This document shows, in pieces, positions 41,830-54,360 of a stretch of 64,000 nt of DNA; position 1 is the stretch's first letter, and every line of letters starts with the position of its first letter. The position numbers were made by a program, and so were the translations under genes. The notes beneath the pieces are model-generated. The model ran no database searches and was not told the origin of the DNA. It saw only the letters and a program-made list of their open reading frames with translations. The stretch is from Fulvia fulva (Eukaryota > Ascomycota > Dothideomycetes > Mycosphaerellales > Mycosphaerellaceae). The stretch is taken from assembly GCF_020509005.1 (NCBI RefSeq), contig NC_063020.1:1922001-1986000 (forward strand), read 5' to 3'.

Positions 41830-42299
41830 GGTTATAAGCCCGAGTTAGTAACTCGGTGTTTCACCCTCGACAAAGTCGTATTAGAGTTATTCCTCTTTAG
41901 AATAAAAGGAAGGTAGACTAGAGGCCGTACCCGTATTATATAGGAAGCTATAGCCGTGCTATAGGTATATATAAGACGTAAAAGAGCCTAGTAAGGCACT
42001 ATTAGACTCCGAGTTAGGGAGCCTATACTAATACCTTAGATAAGTAGGCGAGCTTACTAAGAAGAGTCGCTCTCCGGACATCGCGTTCGTATCGACTAAC
42101 TATTTATTCTAAGAGAGCTGTAGTGTCTTAGAAACCCCCTCTACTAAGAGAGTTACGCTATAGTGTCTTAGTACTAATACGATCCTTCGACTTTCCTCCC
42201 CTTCCCGGCGGATAGCTATCCTCTCCGCTATTAACCTCGCGTTCGTTTTATCCTATTTCGATCCGATCGCGTACGACCGAATATATCCTTTTACCTAAG

Positions 42300-44441
42300 A
42301 GTAGCTAACCTGTCCCTTAACTTATAAAAAATAGAGAACGAGACTAGGTTTATAAGAAAGAGAGTAGTACCTGTTCTAATAAGAGAGAACCACGAAACAT
42401 AGTTCAAGCTAATAAGAATACACCTAGTATTAAAGTAGGTTAACTAGGTCCTCGAAGACATTATTACGGACATTCCCGCTATAACCCTATCTATAGCGAC
42501 ACCCTCTATATTATCGGAGTTATCTCTTCCTTTAGATTAAGCGATAAGGAAGGTATCGTATAGACGGTATAATATAACGGCCCTATATAAGATGTATATC
42601 TATCTGTCGATAGATAACTAAGAGATAATATACGAGATCCGGTATACGAAGGAGTTATAGGAATAGGCTAAAGCTAAATATAAGAGAAGACTTCTCGCTA
42701 CTAGAAGAAGTTTGCTTTAGTAATATACTAATTTCGTGATAACAGAGGACTAGTCAATAGATAACGCCTAGTAGGAGCTTAGCTTAATTATAAGGAGGGC
42801 TGTTTCAATCTCGCCTTAGTTCTAAGACATCAAGACTAAGGACAGAAAGATCTAGTAACTCTTAGTAGCTCTACTAGACTTATTTGGCTTAATTCGCGAT
42901 ATCATTAATGCCTAGGTGAATCTCTTACTACAAGACATTCTTACAATTCTTAGGGAGAAGCAAGAATTAACAATTTATTAAGGGATAGCTATATTCGCTA
43001 AGAAGGGTTTCTAGGACAAGCTTACGTACTATCTCCGCGGTAGTGACTATTTTATAAGCAAGTGCCTACACCTTTCTATAGCTTAGTAGGCTGTTAGGAA
43101 TAAGGACAAACTAGCTAGGGTTACCTACCCTACTAAGAGACAACCGTTACTACCTCGTAGGAGGTCATTATTACTAAACCTTCGTGATATCCTTAAGGTA
43201 ATAACGGACCTTACAAAGTAGATCAAGGAGAGCCGCAAGCCAAAGGCCTCCTCTAGTAAGCCTATAAGGGCCTATACGACCTAGGAAGACGTATTAGACC
43301 CTAAGATACTATTAGAAGATAATAATGTTGATGAGGTTGCCTATTCTACTATAGAAGCTAAAGGTAAGTACCCCTCGTCCGAGTAGTTACTTGACTCTTG
43401 TGTATCATTACATATAACTGACTAAGATTCACTATTTAGGACACTAAAGCCTCTTTAAAAGAGGAAGTGGATTAAGGTTAGGGGTGGCTATCTACAAGCT
43501 ATATATATAGGAAGTGTAGTAATAGGTAGTCCTTCTAGAAAGCAAATTGTCTTAGAAAATGTCCTGTTTGTTCCTAGCCTTAGAGTTAGTCTTATTTCGT
43601 AGAATCAGTTTAGCTAATAGTTTACTATCTAACTACCTAGTTTCACCCTAAAATCCTTGTCTAGTAAACCCGTTGTCTAGACTAAACTTCGAGGAGGAGT
43701 ACCGTTTATCTACTCGATCTCGGAAATTCTTAAGCTATAGTATACTAGTATACTCTCTAAAGAACGTAACGGTACCGCTATAGCTAATACTAAGTCCGAA
43801 GATCAGTAGGAGCTATAGTATAGAAGATGTGCACACCTTAGTAAGGGACTACTAAGAAACCTATATAGAGTTACTAATAAGAAAGATACTATTCCTATTC
43901 CTTCTAAACATTAGAATTGTAAGGTCTGCTCCCTTATAAATATAAGGAAGTTCAAAGGACCTACTATAGAGAGGAAAGGGGAGAGGCTGGCCCTTATCTC
44001 TATTAACATCTATAGGCCTTTTTAGGGCGTAGTCTCTAGGCTAGGATATAAATATTAGCTTAAGATTGTAGACAACTTCTCTAGGAAGAAGTGGGTAATC
44101 CCTTTAAAGGCTAGGAGCGACGCTCCTATAGCCCTACGGGATTAGAAGGTCTAGGCAGAACGGTAGTCAAGGTGCTTTCTGTCTACGATCCGTAGTAATA
44201 GTATAAAGGAAATTCTCGCCTTACTAAAAGAGTAGGAGAAGGAGTTTAGCACTTAGATAGACATAACTAATGACTATAACTCTCTTCAAAATAGACCTAT
44301 AGAAAGGTCAATTCAAGCCTCTAAGAACATAGTCCGGGCTATACTTAAAGACTCTAGTATACTAGTTAAGTTCTAGCTAGAAGCTTTATAAGTATAGACT
44401 ATAATTAGAAACAGACTGCCTAATAGTCCGATCATTAATAG
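42300..44441 (+). pseudogene. Copia gag, protease and integrase start
   Basis: Gag-like helices to about 43250, a protease-like LDSCVSLHITD segment near 43390-43420, a GAG-pre-integrase region with HLSKGLLRNL near 43845, CKVCSL near 43920, and the integrase core from about 43980. It is cut at 44441 by a LINE. TAG codons throughout. Confidence 0.75.
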
Positions 44442-45940
44442 ATAGATAGATTTGTCATTCCCCTGTTCTAGGACCCTATCCGGCCTATATAGGTATATAT
44501 CTATTGTTATATACAAAGGGAAACCCGAATAGGTGAAAACCCTTCCCGCCCCCGACTACTCCTTGTCTAGTTTAGCTTTCCCTCTGAACGTACGTAGTCT
44601 ATGTCACTACCCCGTTAGCCCCCGCTCCTAGCCGGTCTCGTCGCGCTACGTCGTGTCCTCTCTTCCTATACTACTCCTACTAGGCGGTACTGTTCTAGCT
44701 AGCCCTTCTCTAGTATCTAGTTCGTAATGCGCCGTAGGTCCTTAGCGTTATTAAGAAGTGCCCTAATCGTCCGGTTCCTCGCCTTTACTATCTACTCCCC
44801 CCTTCCTAGCGACCACCTCGGATAGACGAGGAGTACGTGCCGTACGTTCTAGGAGCGATAGCTATAGGGGTAGCTAGTATTCGTATATCCTAGAACCTTC
44901 CTCTATAATAGGTACCCCTAGAGGCCGATGTGTTCGCTTCGTGATTAGGTTGCTATACTACTCTATACCCTCGTAAGGCGGTAGTAGATAAGCTTCGGGG
45001 GGTGCTTAACCGCGGATTTTGTAGCTAACTATTCCTTAGGTTATCCCGCTAGCTAAGGGCGTCTACTATGCCCTACAACCTAGTTGTTCTACCTCTCTTT
45101 CTATAGTTGCTCTATAAACGATTTCTTACCTTCCTATTATATTACTAGCTGTTCGTCCCTTACCCGGTAGTTCGGCTCGTTTCCGGGTCGAATGCCCCTA
45201 TACGCTAGTACTAATTCGCGGGCCCTTACGACTGTACTAGCGATAACCTTCTATACTAGGTACTGTGCCGACTTGCCTAAGTAGGAGGTCCGTAGTCCCT
45301 AGATATATAGGTCGATCGGCGGTATAGCGGTCTCGTACTTAAGCATCCTCGTTAGTGTCGACTTATATACCCCGGTAACCTTCCTTAGGCATTGGTTTTA
45401 GATCTTCGCTAGCGGCGCGACGAGTCCCTTCGATAGGTAGGCCCTCTCGCCTAAGGACCACACTTAGCTACTATAGGTAAGGACTGGCCGTATAATAGCC
45501 GTATATAGAAGTCGTGACTATCGGAAGTCCGCCCCCTATATAGACGTAGTGAGCCTCTAGTATGATGCTATATTCTGTTTAGCTTTCCGTAATATTACCT
45601 ATACGTACTTCCTCTACCGTAGCGCCGGGTCTACCTATAGTCCGAGGATCCTAAGCTGATTTACCGGGTTAGTCGTATGCCCCTATATCTAGATAGAAGC
45701 TTACATATTGTAGAACCGTAGCCGGCGCGTAAAGTGTATTAGATTATACTTTTCTAGGGCAAACCGAGCCCCGTGCCTCCTAGCCTAGTCCTCGTAGATC
45801 TTATGCTTCTCTTCTAGTAGCCTACAGTTCTCCTTAGTCGAGGAAGACTACGCTAGGATGTTTATGTCGTCTACGAAGCCGCTCGTAGCGGTGTTCTAGG
45901 ATTCTAGGGCTAGGAGTAGCGTCGCTATAAAGAAGAGGAA

Positions 45941-48900
45941 AGTGACGTCTCTTAGGGAATTATCGATCTCTACGCCAAAACACGACATATTCGAAAGCTC
46001 TTATTAAGGCTATTCTAACGATATAAAAAGCAGGCCACTGCCCCTAGGACTAAGGAAGTTCTACCTTATTTAATCTAGACAGCTTGAAGCTCTCTTTATC
46101 CTATTTCTTTAGCTCTAAACGCCGCGGAGGTGCCTAGCTACATTAGGTAACTCCTAGGCAATAGTAGCCTAGGCTACGGTACTAACGGCGCCTACGGCCC
46201 TATAGGCGAAGCCCCCCTAAGACAACTGGCAGCAACTTATAGAGGACGTAAAAAGTATAGAAACTAACGATTAGCTCCCTTACCGGTCTCTATAGGTAAT
46301 GATTACTTAGCTACGCACGGCGCTTATACTGTCGTATTCCCGAGGGTAATAAGAAATGAGGACGACGTCCTAGGCGATTAGTAAGGCCACCCGGAATTAA
46401 CACCCCTATAGCTAGGCATCGGTCGCGGCATCGATACTAGGCCCCCGCCTAACGTACGATATAGTTACGATCCGTATTGTAGTAAAGGAAGACTAGGCCG
46501 AAGTTACGAAGCTATCGAACAAGGAGCTCGCCTAACGAATTAACTAACTAGGGGTGGTCGTAGTGAACTAATAGTCTAACGGCACTCTATAGATCTATAC
46601 TAGCTCTACTACTACTAGGAGGTACCTAGAGGCATAGCTATAGTAGGCATCTAAGGTTACGGTATTAGCGAAGGTCTTAACGAAATAATTTACGATCCTA
46701 GTCTACGACATACCTAAGGAGTTTGACCTAACTAACTAGGGTCACCTACGCGCTCTCTAAGAGGACAACCCGGTCACTCTTAACTCTCTAATCCAGAAGG
46801 CGACTTGGCTCTATAGGAAATGGCCAGAAGGCAAGAAGGCCTCGGCGCTAATAGTATAGCTATAAGACGCGAAAGCGGCGGATCTAGCGATAGAACAAGG
46901 CCTAGTCTAGCAATATAGCCTTAAGACAGTAGAAAAGTACTCCTTATCCTTTCGTGTCCTCCAATACTTCAAATGCTAATAGTATAGACACCAAACCTAT
47001 ACGTGTATAAACAAGTAGGCCTACTCGAACTATATAGGAGACTATATATCTAGGGACTATACATCGACTACGAGACGGTACGCGAACTGTCCGGGGTACT
47101 ACCTATCGTGTAGTACGGAATGCCTATAGCGGAAACTAGCGAAAAACAAGGCAATTATAAACAGAACCGTCGCCCTAAGATTCTACGGCGACCGTAAGGC
47201 TAGCCTATACCGGAACTAACTAGCGGCGGTCGGGTATAAGCGCTATAGGGCCGAGAACGATATAAAGGATACGTAGCCTAGGGCGTACGGGAGGCCACGT
47301 GCTCTACTAGCTACGGCGAGGGAATCTAACTAGGCCCGGCTCCCCTTTAGTATATAGCCGATAGGCGTAGACTAGGACGTATAGGGTAGTAGGACATAGG
47401 ACGATATAGAGGAAATGATTGTCGATACCGATAACTAGCCTCGACACGCTTAGCATCATCTAGTATAACGTTAACTATAGCAAGGATATAGTCTAGAACT
47501 ATTTCCTATACGAGGCGGACCCGCGCGTCTACTACGTCCTTACAATCTAGGAGCTATAGATTAACCCGTACTATAAGAGACTAACGACCTATAAGTCACT
47601 AGGCTACACGACATACCTACGAGGCGACGGCAGACCCCGTACGTGCTTCTATATTAGTAAGGACATACTAGAATCCGACTAGGAGGTAGTGTACTACGTA
47701 GACGAAGAAGGCGGGGGCGATATTACCTCCCTCTACGTAGGTAGCACCTAGATACACAACCTATATATACAACCGCTAGCCTCGAGGTCTAGCCGCGACC
47801 TAGGGGTCTGTAGACACCTAGATAGTACGCTCAAGAGACAAGGGTACTACATCGTAGTAGGAGACTTCAATATACACTACCCTTCCTAGGAAAGCCTTAT
47901 GTAGCCGTACCCTATAGCCGACGAAGTACTCGACTTGATAGCGAGTAACGTAATTGCCCTTAATACCCCGAAGGACCTAGGCACCTAGAAGAGAGGGGGA
48001 CTCTAAGGCACGATCGACCTCTCCTAGATCTTAGATAGCTACTACTATACGGTAACCTACTATAGGATCGAACATAAACTCGAGGCGTCGTTAGACTATA
48101 TGCTAGTCAGGACCTCTATTACGACATAGATACAACGTATACTAGCGAGAACCCCTAAGCCAAACTAGGGAAAGGCCTACTAGGCCAACATCTAGGCGTA
48201 CCTCGATAACTCTAAGAGGCTAGTCTAGATCGCGCAGTAGCAATACAATAGTAAAGACGAGATAGACGAAGTAGTCTAGTAGTTAACAGACGAAATAAGA
48301 AAAGCGACCTTACTTTACGTTCCGCTTACCTAACTAACGACATAGTCTAAACTATACTAGACGCCGGAGTGTACTACGGTAGTAAGAGAAGTAAGGAGAG
48401 CCCGCCGGGTGTGGACGAGCAGCTATAGCGAGGAGGCCTAGAACGTATATAGGGAGGTATACTAACAGAAGAAAGCTATAATACGGAGGGAGAAAGCAGT
48501 CGGCTAGAGGGCTATAGTAGAAGAAATCGCCGGCAAGCTAGAGAGGATATAGAAGCTAGCGAAATGGGCCCGACAGGACCCTATATAGGGCCCCTCCTTC
48601 TCTATCCTAGCGCTATAATCGCCTAGTAGCCCGGTTAGCGACCCCGAGGCCAAGGCGCGTCTACTAGCTAGTAAGTTCTTCCTACCCCTAGTCGAGGCTG
48701 ATCTAAGCGACATAAACAGCTCTACTCCCCTAGCCCCTAGCATCGCGGTCTAATAGGAGGTGTCCGAGGGAGAAGTTACCGCTGTGCTAAGGAAGTTACC
48801 GGCGAAGAAAGCCCCGGGGCCGGATAGGATCCTAAACGAGCTACTAAAGAAGTGTAGAGATCAACTAGCCCTAGCAGTTATAGCGATCTTTAACGCCTAC

Positions 48901-50915
48901 CTATAGACCAGATACCACCCGATAGCTTTTAAACAATCGACGATAGTGGTCCTACGTAAGCCGTAGAAGGAAGACTATACGTAGGTGAAGTCGTACCGCC
49001 CAATTGCGCTCCTTAATACTCTTAGGAAGGCGCTTAAGAAGCTGGTTATAACGAGACTCTCCGAGGCGGTAGAGAAACACTCCCTACTCCCGGACACCTA
49101 GATAGGTACGCGCCTATAGCGATCGACGCTATCCGCGATAGAACTTATCACCTCTTAGGTAAAGGCTATCTAGTATAAGAATAGGGACAAGGTGGCTTCC
49201 TTACTTAGCCTAGATATATCGGGAGCCTTCGACTACGTGTTATACCCGCGGCTTCTCTATATCCTAAGGTCGAAAGGACTCCCTAAGTGGCTTGTCAACT
49301 TCGTACGGTCCTACCTCTAAAACCGTAGTACGTCGATCCTAGTCGGCTAGTATAGAAGCCTATTTTAAGTAGTCTATACTAGAATCCCGTAAGGCTTAAC
49401 GCTAGTACCTATTCTGTTCCTCTTCTTTATAGCGACGCTGCTCCTAGCCCTAGAATCCTAGAACACCGCTACGAGCGGCTTCGTAGACGACATAAACATC
49501 CTAGCGTAGTCTTCCTCGACTAAGGAGAACTGTAGGCTACTAGAAGAGAAGCATAAGATCTACGAGGACTAGGCTAGGAGGCACGGGGCTCGGTTTGCCC
49601 TAGAAAAGTATAATCTAATACACTTTACGCGCCGGCTACGGTTCTACAATATGTAAGCTTCTATCTAGATATAGGGGCATACGACTAACCCGGTAAATCA
49701 GCTTAGGATCCTCGGACTATAGGTAGACCCGGCGCTACGGTAGAGGAAGTACGTATAGGTAATATTACGGAAAGCTAAACAGAATATAGCATCATACTAG
49801 AGGCTCACTACGTCTATATAGGGGGCGGACTTCCGATAGTCACGACTTCTATATACGGCTATTATACGGCCAGTCCTTACCTATAGTAGCTAAGTGTGGT
49901 CCTTAGGCGAGAGGGCCTACCTATCGAAGGGACTCGTCGCGCCGCTAGCGAAGATCTAAAACCAATGCCTAAGGAAGGTCACCGGGGCATATAAGTCGAC
50001 ACTAACGAGGATACTTAAGTACGAGACCGCTATACCGCCGATCGACCTATATATCTAGGGACTACGGACCTCCTACTTAGGCAAGTCGGCATAGTACCTA
50101 GTATAGAAGGTTATCGCTAGTATAGTCGTAAGGGCCCGCGAATTAGTACTAGCGTATAAGGGCATTCGACCCGGAAACGAGCCGAACTACCGGGCAAGGG
50201 ACGAATAGCTAGCAATATAATAGGAAGGTAAGAAATCGTTTATAGAGCAACTATAGAAAGAGAGGTAGAACAACTAGGTTGTAGGGCATAGTAGACGCCC
50301 TTAGCTAGCGGGACAACCTAAGGAATAGTTAGCTACAAAATCCGCGGTCAAGCGCCCCCCGAAGCTTATCTACTACCGCCTTACGAGGGCATAGAGTAGT
50401 ATAGCAACCTAACTACGAAGCGAACATATCGGCCTCTAGGGGTACCTATTATAGAGGAAGGTTCTAGGATACACGAATACTAGCTACCCCTACGGCTATC
50501 GCTCCTAGAACGTACGGTACGTACTCCTCGTCTGTCCGAGGTAGTCGCTAGGAAGGGGGGAGTAGATAGCAAAGGCGAGGAACCGGACGATTAGGGCACT
50601 TCTTAATAACGCTAAAGACCTACGGCGTATTACGAACTAGATACTAGAGAAGGGCTAGCTAGAATAGTACCGCCTAGTAGGAGTAGTATAGGAAGAGAGG
50701 ATACGACGTAGCGCGACGAGACCGGCTAGGAGCGGGGGCTAACGGGGTAGTGACATAGACTACGTACGTTTAGAGGGAAAGCTAATCTAGATAAGGAGTA
50801 GTCGGGGGCGGGAAGGGTTTTCACCTATTCGGGTTTCCCTTTATATATAACAATAGATATATACCTATATAGGCCGGATAGGGTCCTAGAACAGGGGAAT
50901 AACAAATCTATCTAT
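45941..50915 (+). mobile_element. LINE-2 copy (plus strand), inserted in the RT of LINE-1
   Basis: About 4,975 bases with a 14-16 bp duplication CTATAAAGAAGAGGAA (45925-45940 and 50916-50931). Its 5' end starts before the homologous start of LINE-1, so it is close to full length. 3' end AACAAATCTATCTATCTA. Same family as LINE-1, opposite orientation, giving large inverted repeats. Confidence 0.83.
46060..50790 (+). pseudogene. LINE-2 ORF1 and endonuclease/reverse transcriptase ORF, RIP-inactivated
   Basis: ORF1 (about 46060-47350) ends in Cys/His-rich knuckle-like units near 46970-47130. The second ORF starts with an apurinic-type endonuclease (about 47460-48160; VVGDFNIHYP near 47856 and a later SLDYMLV). 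RT runs from about 48780 with KKAPGPDRI, YRPIALL near 48990 and GFVDDINIL near 49480. A C-terminal Cys/His zinc-binding region ends LLVCP near 50535. Assigned to the Tad/I-like LINEs by this order. TAG codons are dense. Confidence 0.78.
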
Positions 50916-53900
50916 CTATAAAGAAGAGGAATAGAATAGGTGCTAGCGTTAAGCCTTACGGGATTCTAGTATAGACTACTTAAAATAGGCTTCTATACTA
51001 GCCGACTAGGATCGACGTACTACGGCTTTGGAGGTAGGACCGTACGAAGTTGATAAGCCACTTAGGGAGTCCCTTCGACCTTAGGATGTAGAGTAGCCGC
51101 GGGTATAACACGTAGTCGAAGGCTCCCGATATGTCTAGGCTAAGTAAGGAAGCCACCTTGTCCCTATTCTTATACTAGATAGCCTTTACCTAAGAGGTGA
51201 TAAGTTCTATTACGGATAGCGTCGATCGCTATAGGCGCGTACCTATCTAGGTGTCCGGGAGTAGGGAGTGTTCCTCTACCGCCTCGGAGAGTCTCGTTAT
51301 AACTAGCTTCTTAAGCGCCTTCCTAAGAGTGTTAAGGAGCGTAATTAGGCGGTACGACTTTACCTACGTATAGTCTTCCTTCTACGGCTTACGTAGGACT
51401 ACTATCGTCGATTGTTTAAAAGCTATCGGGTAGTACCCGGTCTATAGGTAGGCGTTAAAGATCGCTATAACTACTAGGGCTAGTTGATCTCTACACTTCT
51501 TTAGTAGCTCGTTTAGGATCCTATCCGGCCCCGGGGCTTTCTTCGCCGGTAACTTCCTTAGTATAGCGGCAACTTCTCCCTCGGACACCTCCTATTAGAC
51601 CGCGATACTAGGGGCTAGGGGAGTAGAGCTGTTTATGTCGCTTAGATTAGCCTCGACTAGGGGCGGGAAGAACTTGCTAGCTAGTAGACGCGCCTTAGCC
51701 TCGGGGTCGCTAACCGGGCTACTAGGCGATTATAGCGCTAGGATAGAGAAGGAGGGGCCCTGTATAGGGTCCTGTCGGGCCCATTTCGCTAGCTTCTATA
51801 TCCTCTCTAGCTTGCCGGCGATTTCTTCTACTATAGCCCTCTAGCCGACTGCTTTCTCCCTCCGTATTATAGCTTTCTTCTGTTAGTATACCTCCCTATA
51901 TACGTTCTAGGCCTCCTCGCTATAGCTGCTCGTCCACACCCGGCGGGCTCTCCTTACTTCTCTTACTACCGTAGTACACTCCGGCGTCTAGTATAGTTTA
52001 GACTATGTCGTTAGTTAGGTAAGCGGAACGTAAAGTGAGGTCGCTTTTCTTATTTCGTCTATCAACCCCTAGACTGCTTCGTCTATCTCGTCTTTACTAT
52101 TATATTACTACTACGCGATCTAGACTAGCCTCTTAGAGTTATCGAGGTACGCCTAGATATTAGCCTAGTAGGCCTTTCCCTAGTTTAGCTTAGGGGTTCT
52201 CGCTAGTGTACGTTATATCTATGTCGTAATAGAGGTCCTAACTAGTATATAGTCTAACGACGCCTCGAGTTTATGTTCGATCCTATAGTAGGTTACCGTA
52301 TAGTAGTAGCTATCTAAGATCTAGGAGAGGTCGATCGTGCCTTAGAGTCCCCCTCTCTTCTAGGTGCCTAGGTCCTTCGGGGTATTAAGGGCAATTACGT
52401 TACTCGCTATTAAGTCGAGTACTTCGTCGGCTATAGGGTGCGGCTATATAAGGCTTTCCTAGGAAGGGTAGTATATATTAAAGTCTCCTACTACGATGTA
52501 GCACCCTTGTCTCTTAAGCGTACTGTCTAGGTGTCTATAGACCCCTAGGTCGCGGCTAGACCTCGAGGCTAGCGGTTATATATATAGGTTGTGTATCTAG
52601 GTGCTACCTACGTAGAGGGAGGTAATATCGCCCCCGCCTTCTTCGTCTACGTAGTATACTACCTCCTAGTCGGATTCTAGTATGTCCTTACTAATATAGA
52701 AGCACGTACGGGGTCTGCCGTCGCCTCGTAGGCATGTCGTATAGCCTAGTAACTTATAGGTCGTTAGTCTCTTATAGTACGGGTTAATCTATAGCTCCTA
52801 GATTATAAGGACGTAGTAGACGCGCGGGTCCGCCTCGTATAGGAAATAGTTCTAGACTATATCCTTGCTATAGTTAACGTTATACTAGATGATGCTAAGC
52901 GTGTCGAGGCTAGTTATCGGTATCGACAATCATTTCCTCTATATCGTCCTATATCCTACTACCCTATACGTCCTAGTCTACGCCTATCGGCTATGTACTA
53001 AAGGGGAGCCGGGCCTAGTTAGATTCCCTCGCCGTAGCTAGTAGAGCACGTAGCCTCCCGTACGCCCTAGGCTACGTATCCTTTATATCGTTCTCGGCCC
53101 TAGGGAGCTTATGCCCGACCGCCGCTAGTTAGTTCCGGTGTAGGCTAGCCTTACGGTCGCCGTAGAATCTTAGGGCGACGGTTCTATTTATAATTGCCTT
53201 GTTTTTCGCTAGTTTCCGCTATAGGTATTCCGTACTATACGATAGGTAGTACCCCGGACAGTTCGCGTACCGTCTCGTAGTCGATGTATAGTCCCTAGAT
53301 ATATAGTCTCCTATATAGTTCGAGTAGGCCTACTTGTTTATACACGTATAGGTTTGGTGTCTATACTATTAGCATTTGAAGTATTGGAGGACACGAAAGG
53401 ATAAGGAGTACTTTTCTACTATCTTAAGGCTATATTACTAGACTAGGCCTTGTTCTATCGCTAGATCCGCCGCTTTCGCGTCTTATAGCTATACTATTAG
53501 CGCCGAGGCCTTCTTACCTTCTAGCTATTTCCTATAGAGCCAAGTCGCCTTCTAGATTAGAGAGTTAAGAGTGACCGGGTTGTCCTCTTAGAGAGCGCGT
53601 AGGTGACCCTAGTTAGTTAGGTCAAACTCCTTAGGTATATCGTAGACTAGGATCGTAAATTGTTTCGTTAAGACCTTCGCTAATACCGTAACCTTAGATG
53701 CCTACTATGGCTATGCCTCTAGGTGCCTCCTAGTAGTAGTAGAGCTAGTATAGATCTATAGAGTACCGTTAGACTGTTAGTTCACTACGACCACCCCTAG
53801 TTAGTTAATTCGTTAGGCGAGCTCCTTATTCGATAGCTTCGTAACTTCGGCCTAGTCTTCCTTTACTACAATACGGATCGTAACTACATCGTACGTTAGG

Positions 53901-54360
53901 CGGGGGCCTAGTATCGATGCCGCGACCGATGCCTAGCTATAGGGGTGTTAATTCCGGGTGGCCTTGCTAATCGCCTAGGACGTCGTCCTCATTTCTTATT
54001 ACCCTCGGTAATACGATAGTACAAGCGCCGTACGTAGCTAAGTGATCATTACCTATAGAGACCGGTAAGGGAGCTGATCGTTAGTTTCTATACTTTTTAC
54101 GTCCTCTATAAGTTGCTACTAGTTGTCTTAGGGGGGCTTTGCCTATAGGGCCGTAGGCGCCGTTAGTACCGTAGCCTAGGCTACTATTACCTAGGAGTTA
54201 CCTAATGTAGCTAGGCACCTCCGCGGCGTTTAGAGCTGAAGAAACAGGGTGAAGAGAGCTTCAAGCTATCTAGATTGAATGAGATAGAACTCCCTTAGTC
54301 CTAGGGGTAGTAGCCTGCTTTGTATATCGTTAGAATAGCCTTAATTCCGATCATTAATAG

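Larger units (their letters stand above)
44442..54345 (-). mobile_element. LINE-1 copy (minus strand), split by a second LINE
   Basis: Flanked by a 15-bp duplication TCCGATCATTAATAG (44427-44441 and 54346-54360), typical of target-primed reverse transcription. Own parts are 44442-45940 (3' end) and 50932-54345 (5' end); the middle is LINE-2. The 3' end lies at 44442 and carries ATCT repeats in place of poly(A). Coding content mirrors LINE-2. RIP-saturated. Confidence 0.83.

Noticed and set aside
48504..48743. Minus-strand ORF, with a near-identical one at 51635-51844 plus
   Set aside because: Both are antisense to the same part of the LINE polyprotein in the two inverted LINE copies, which explains their identity.
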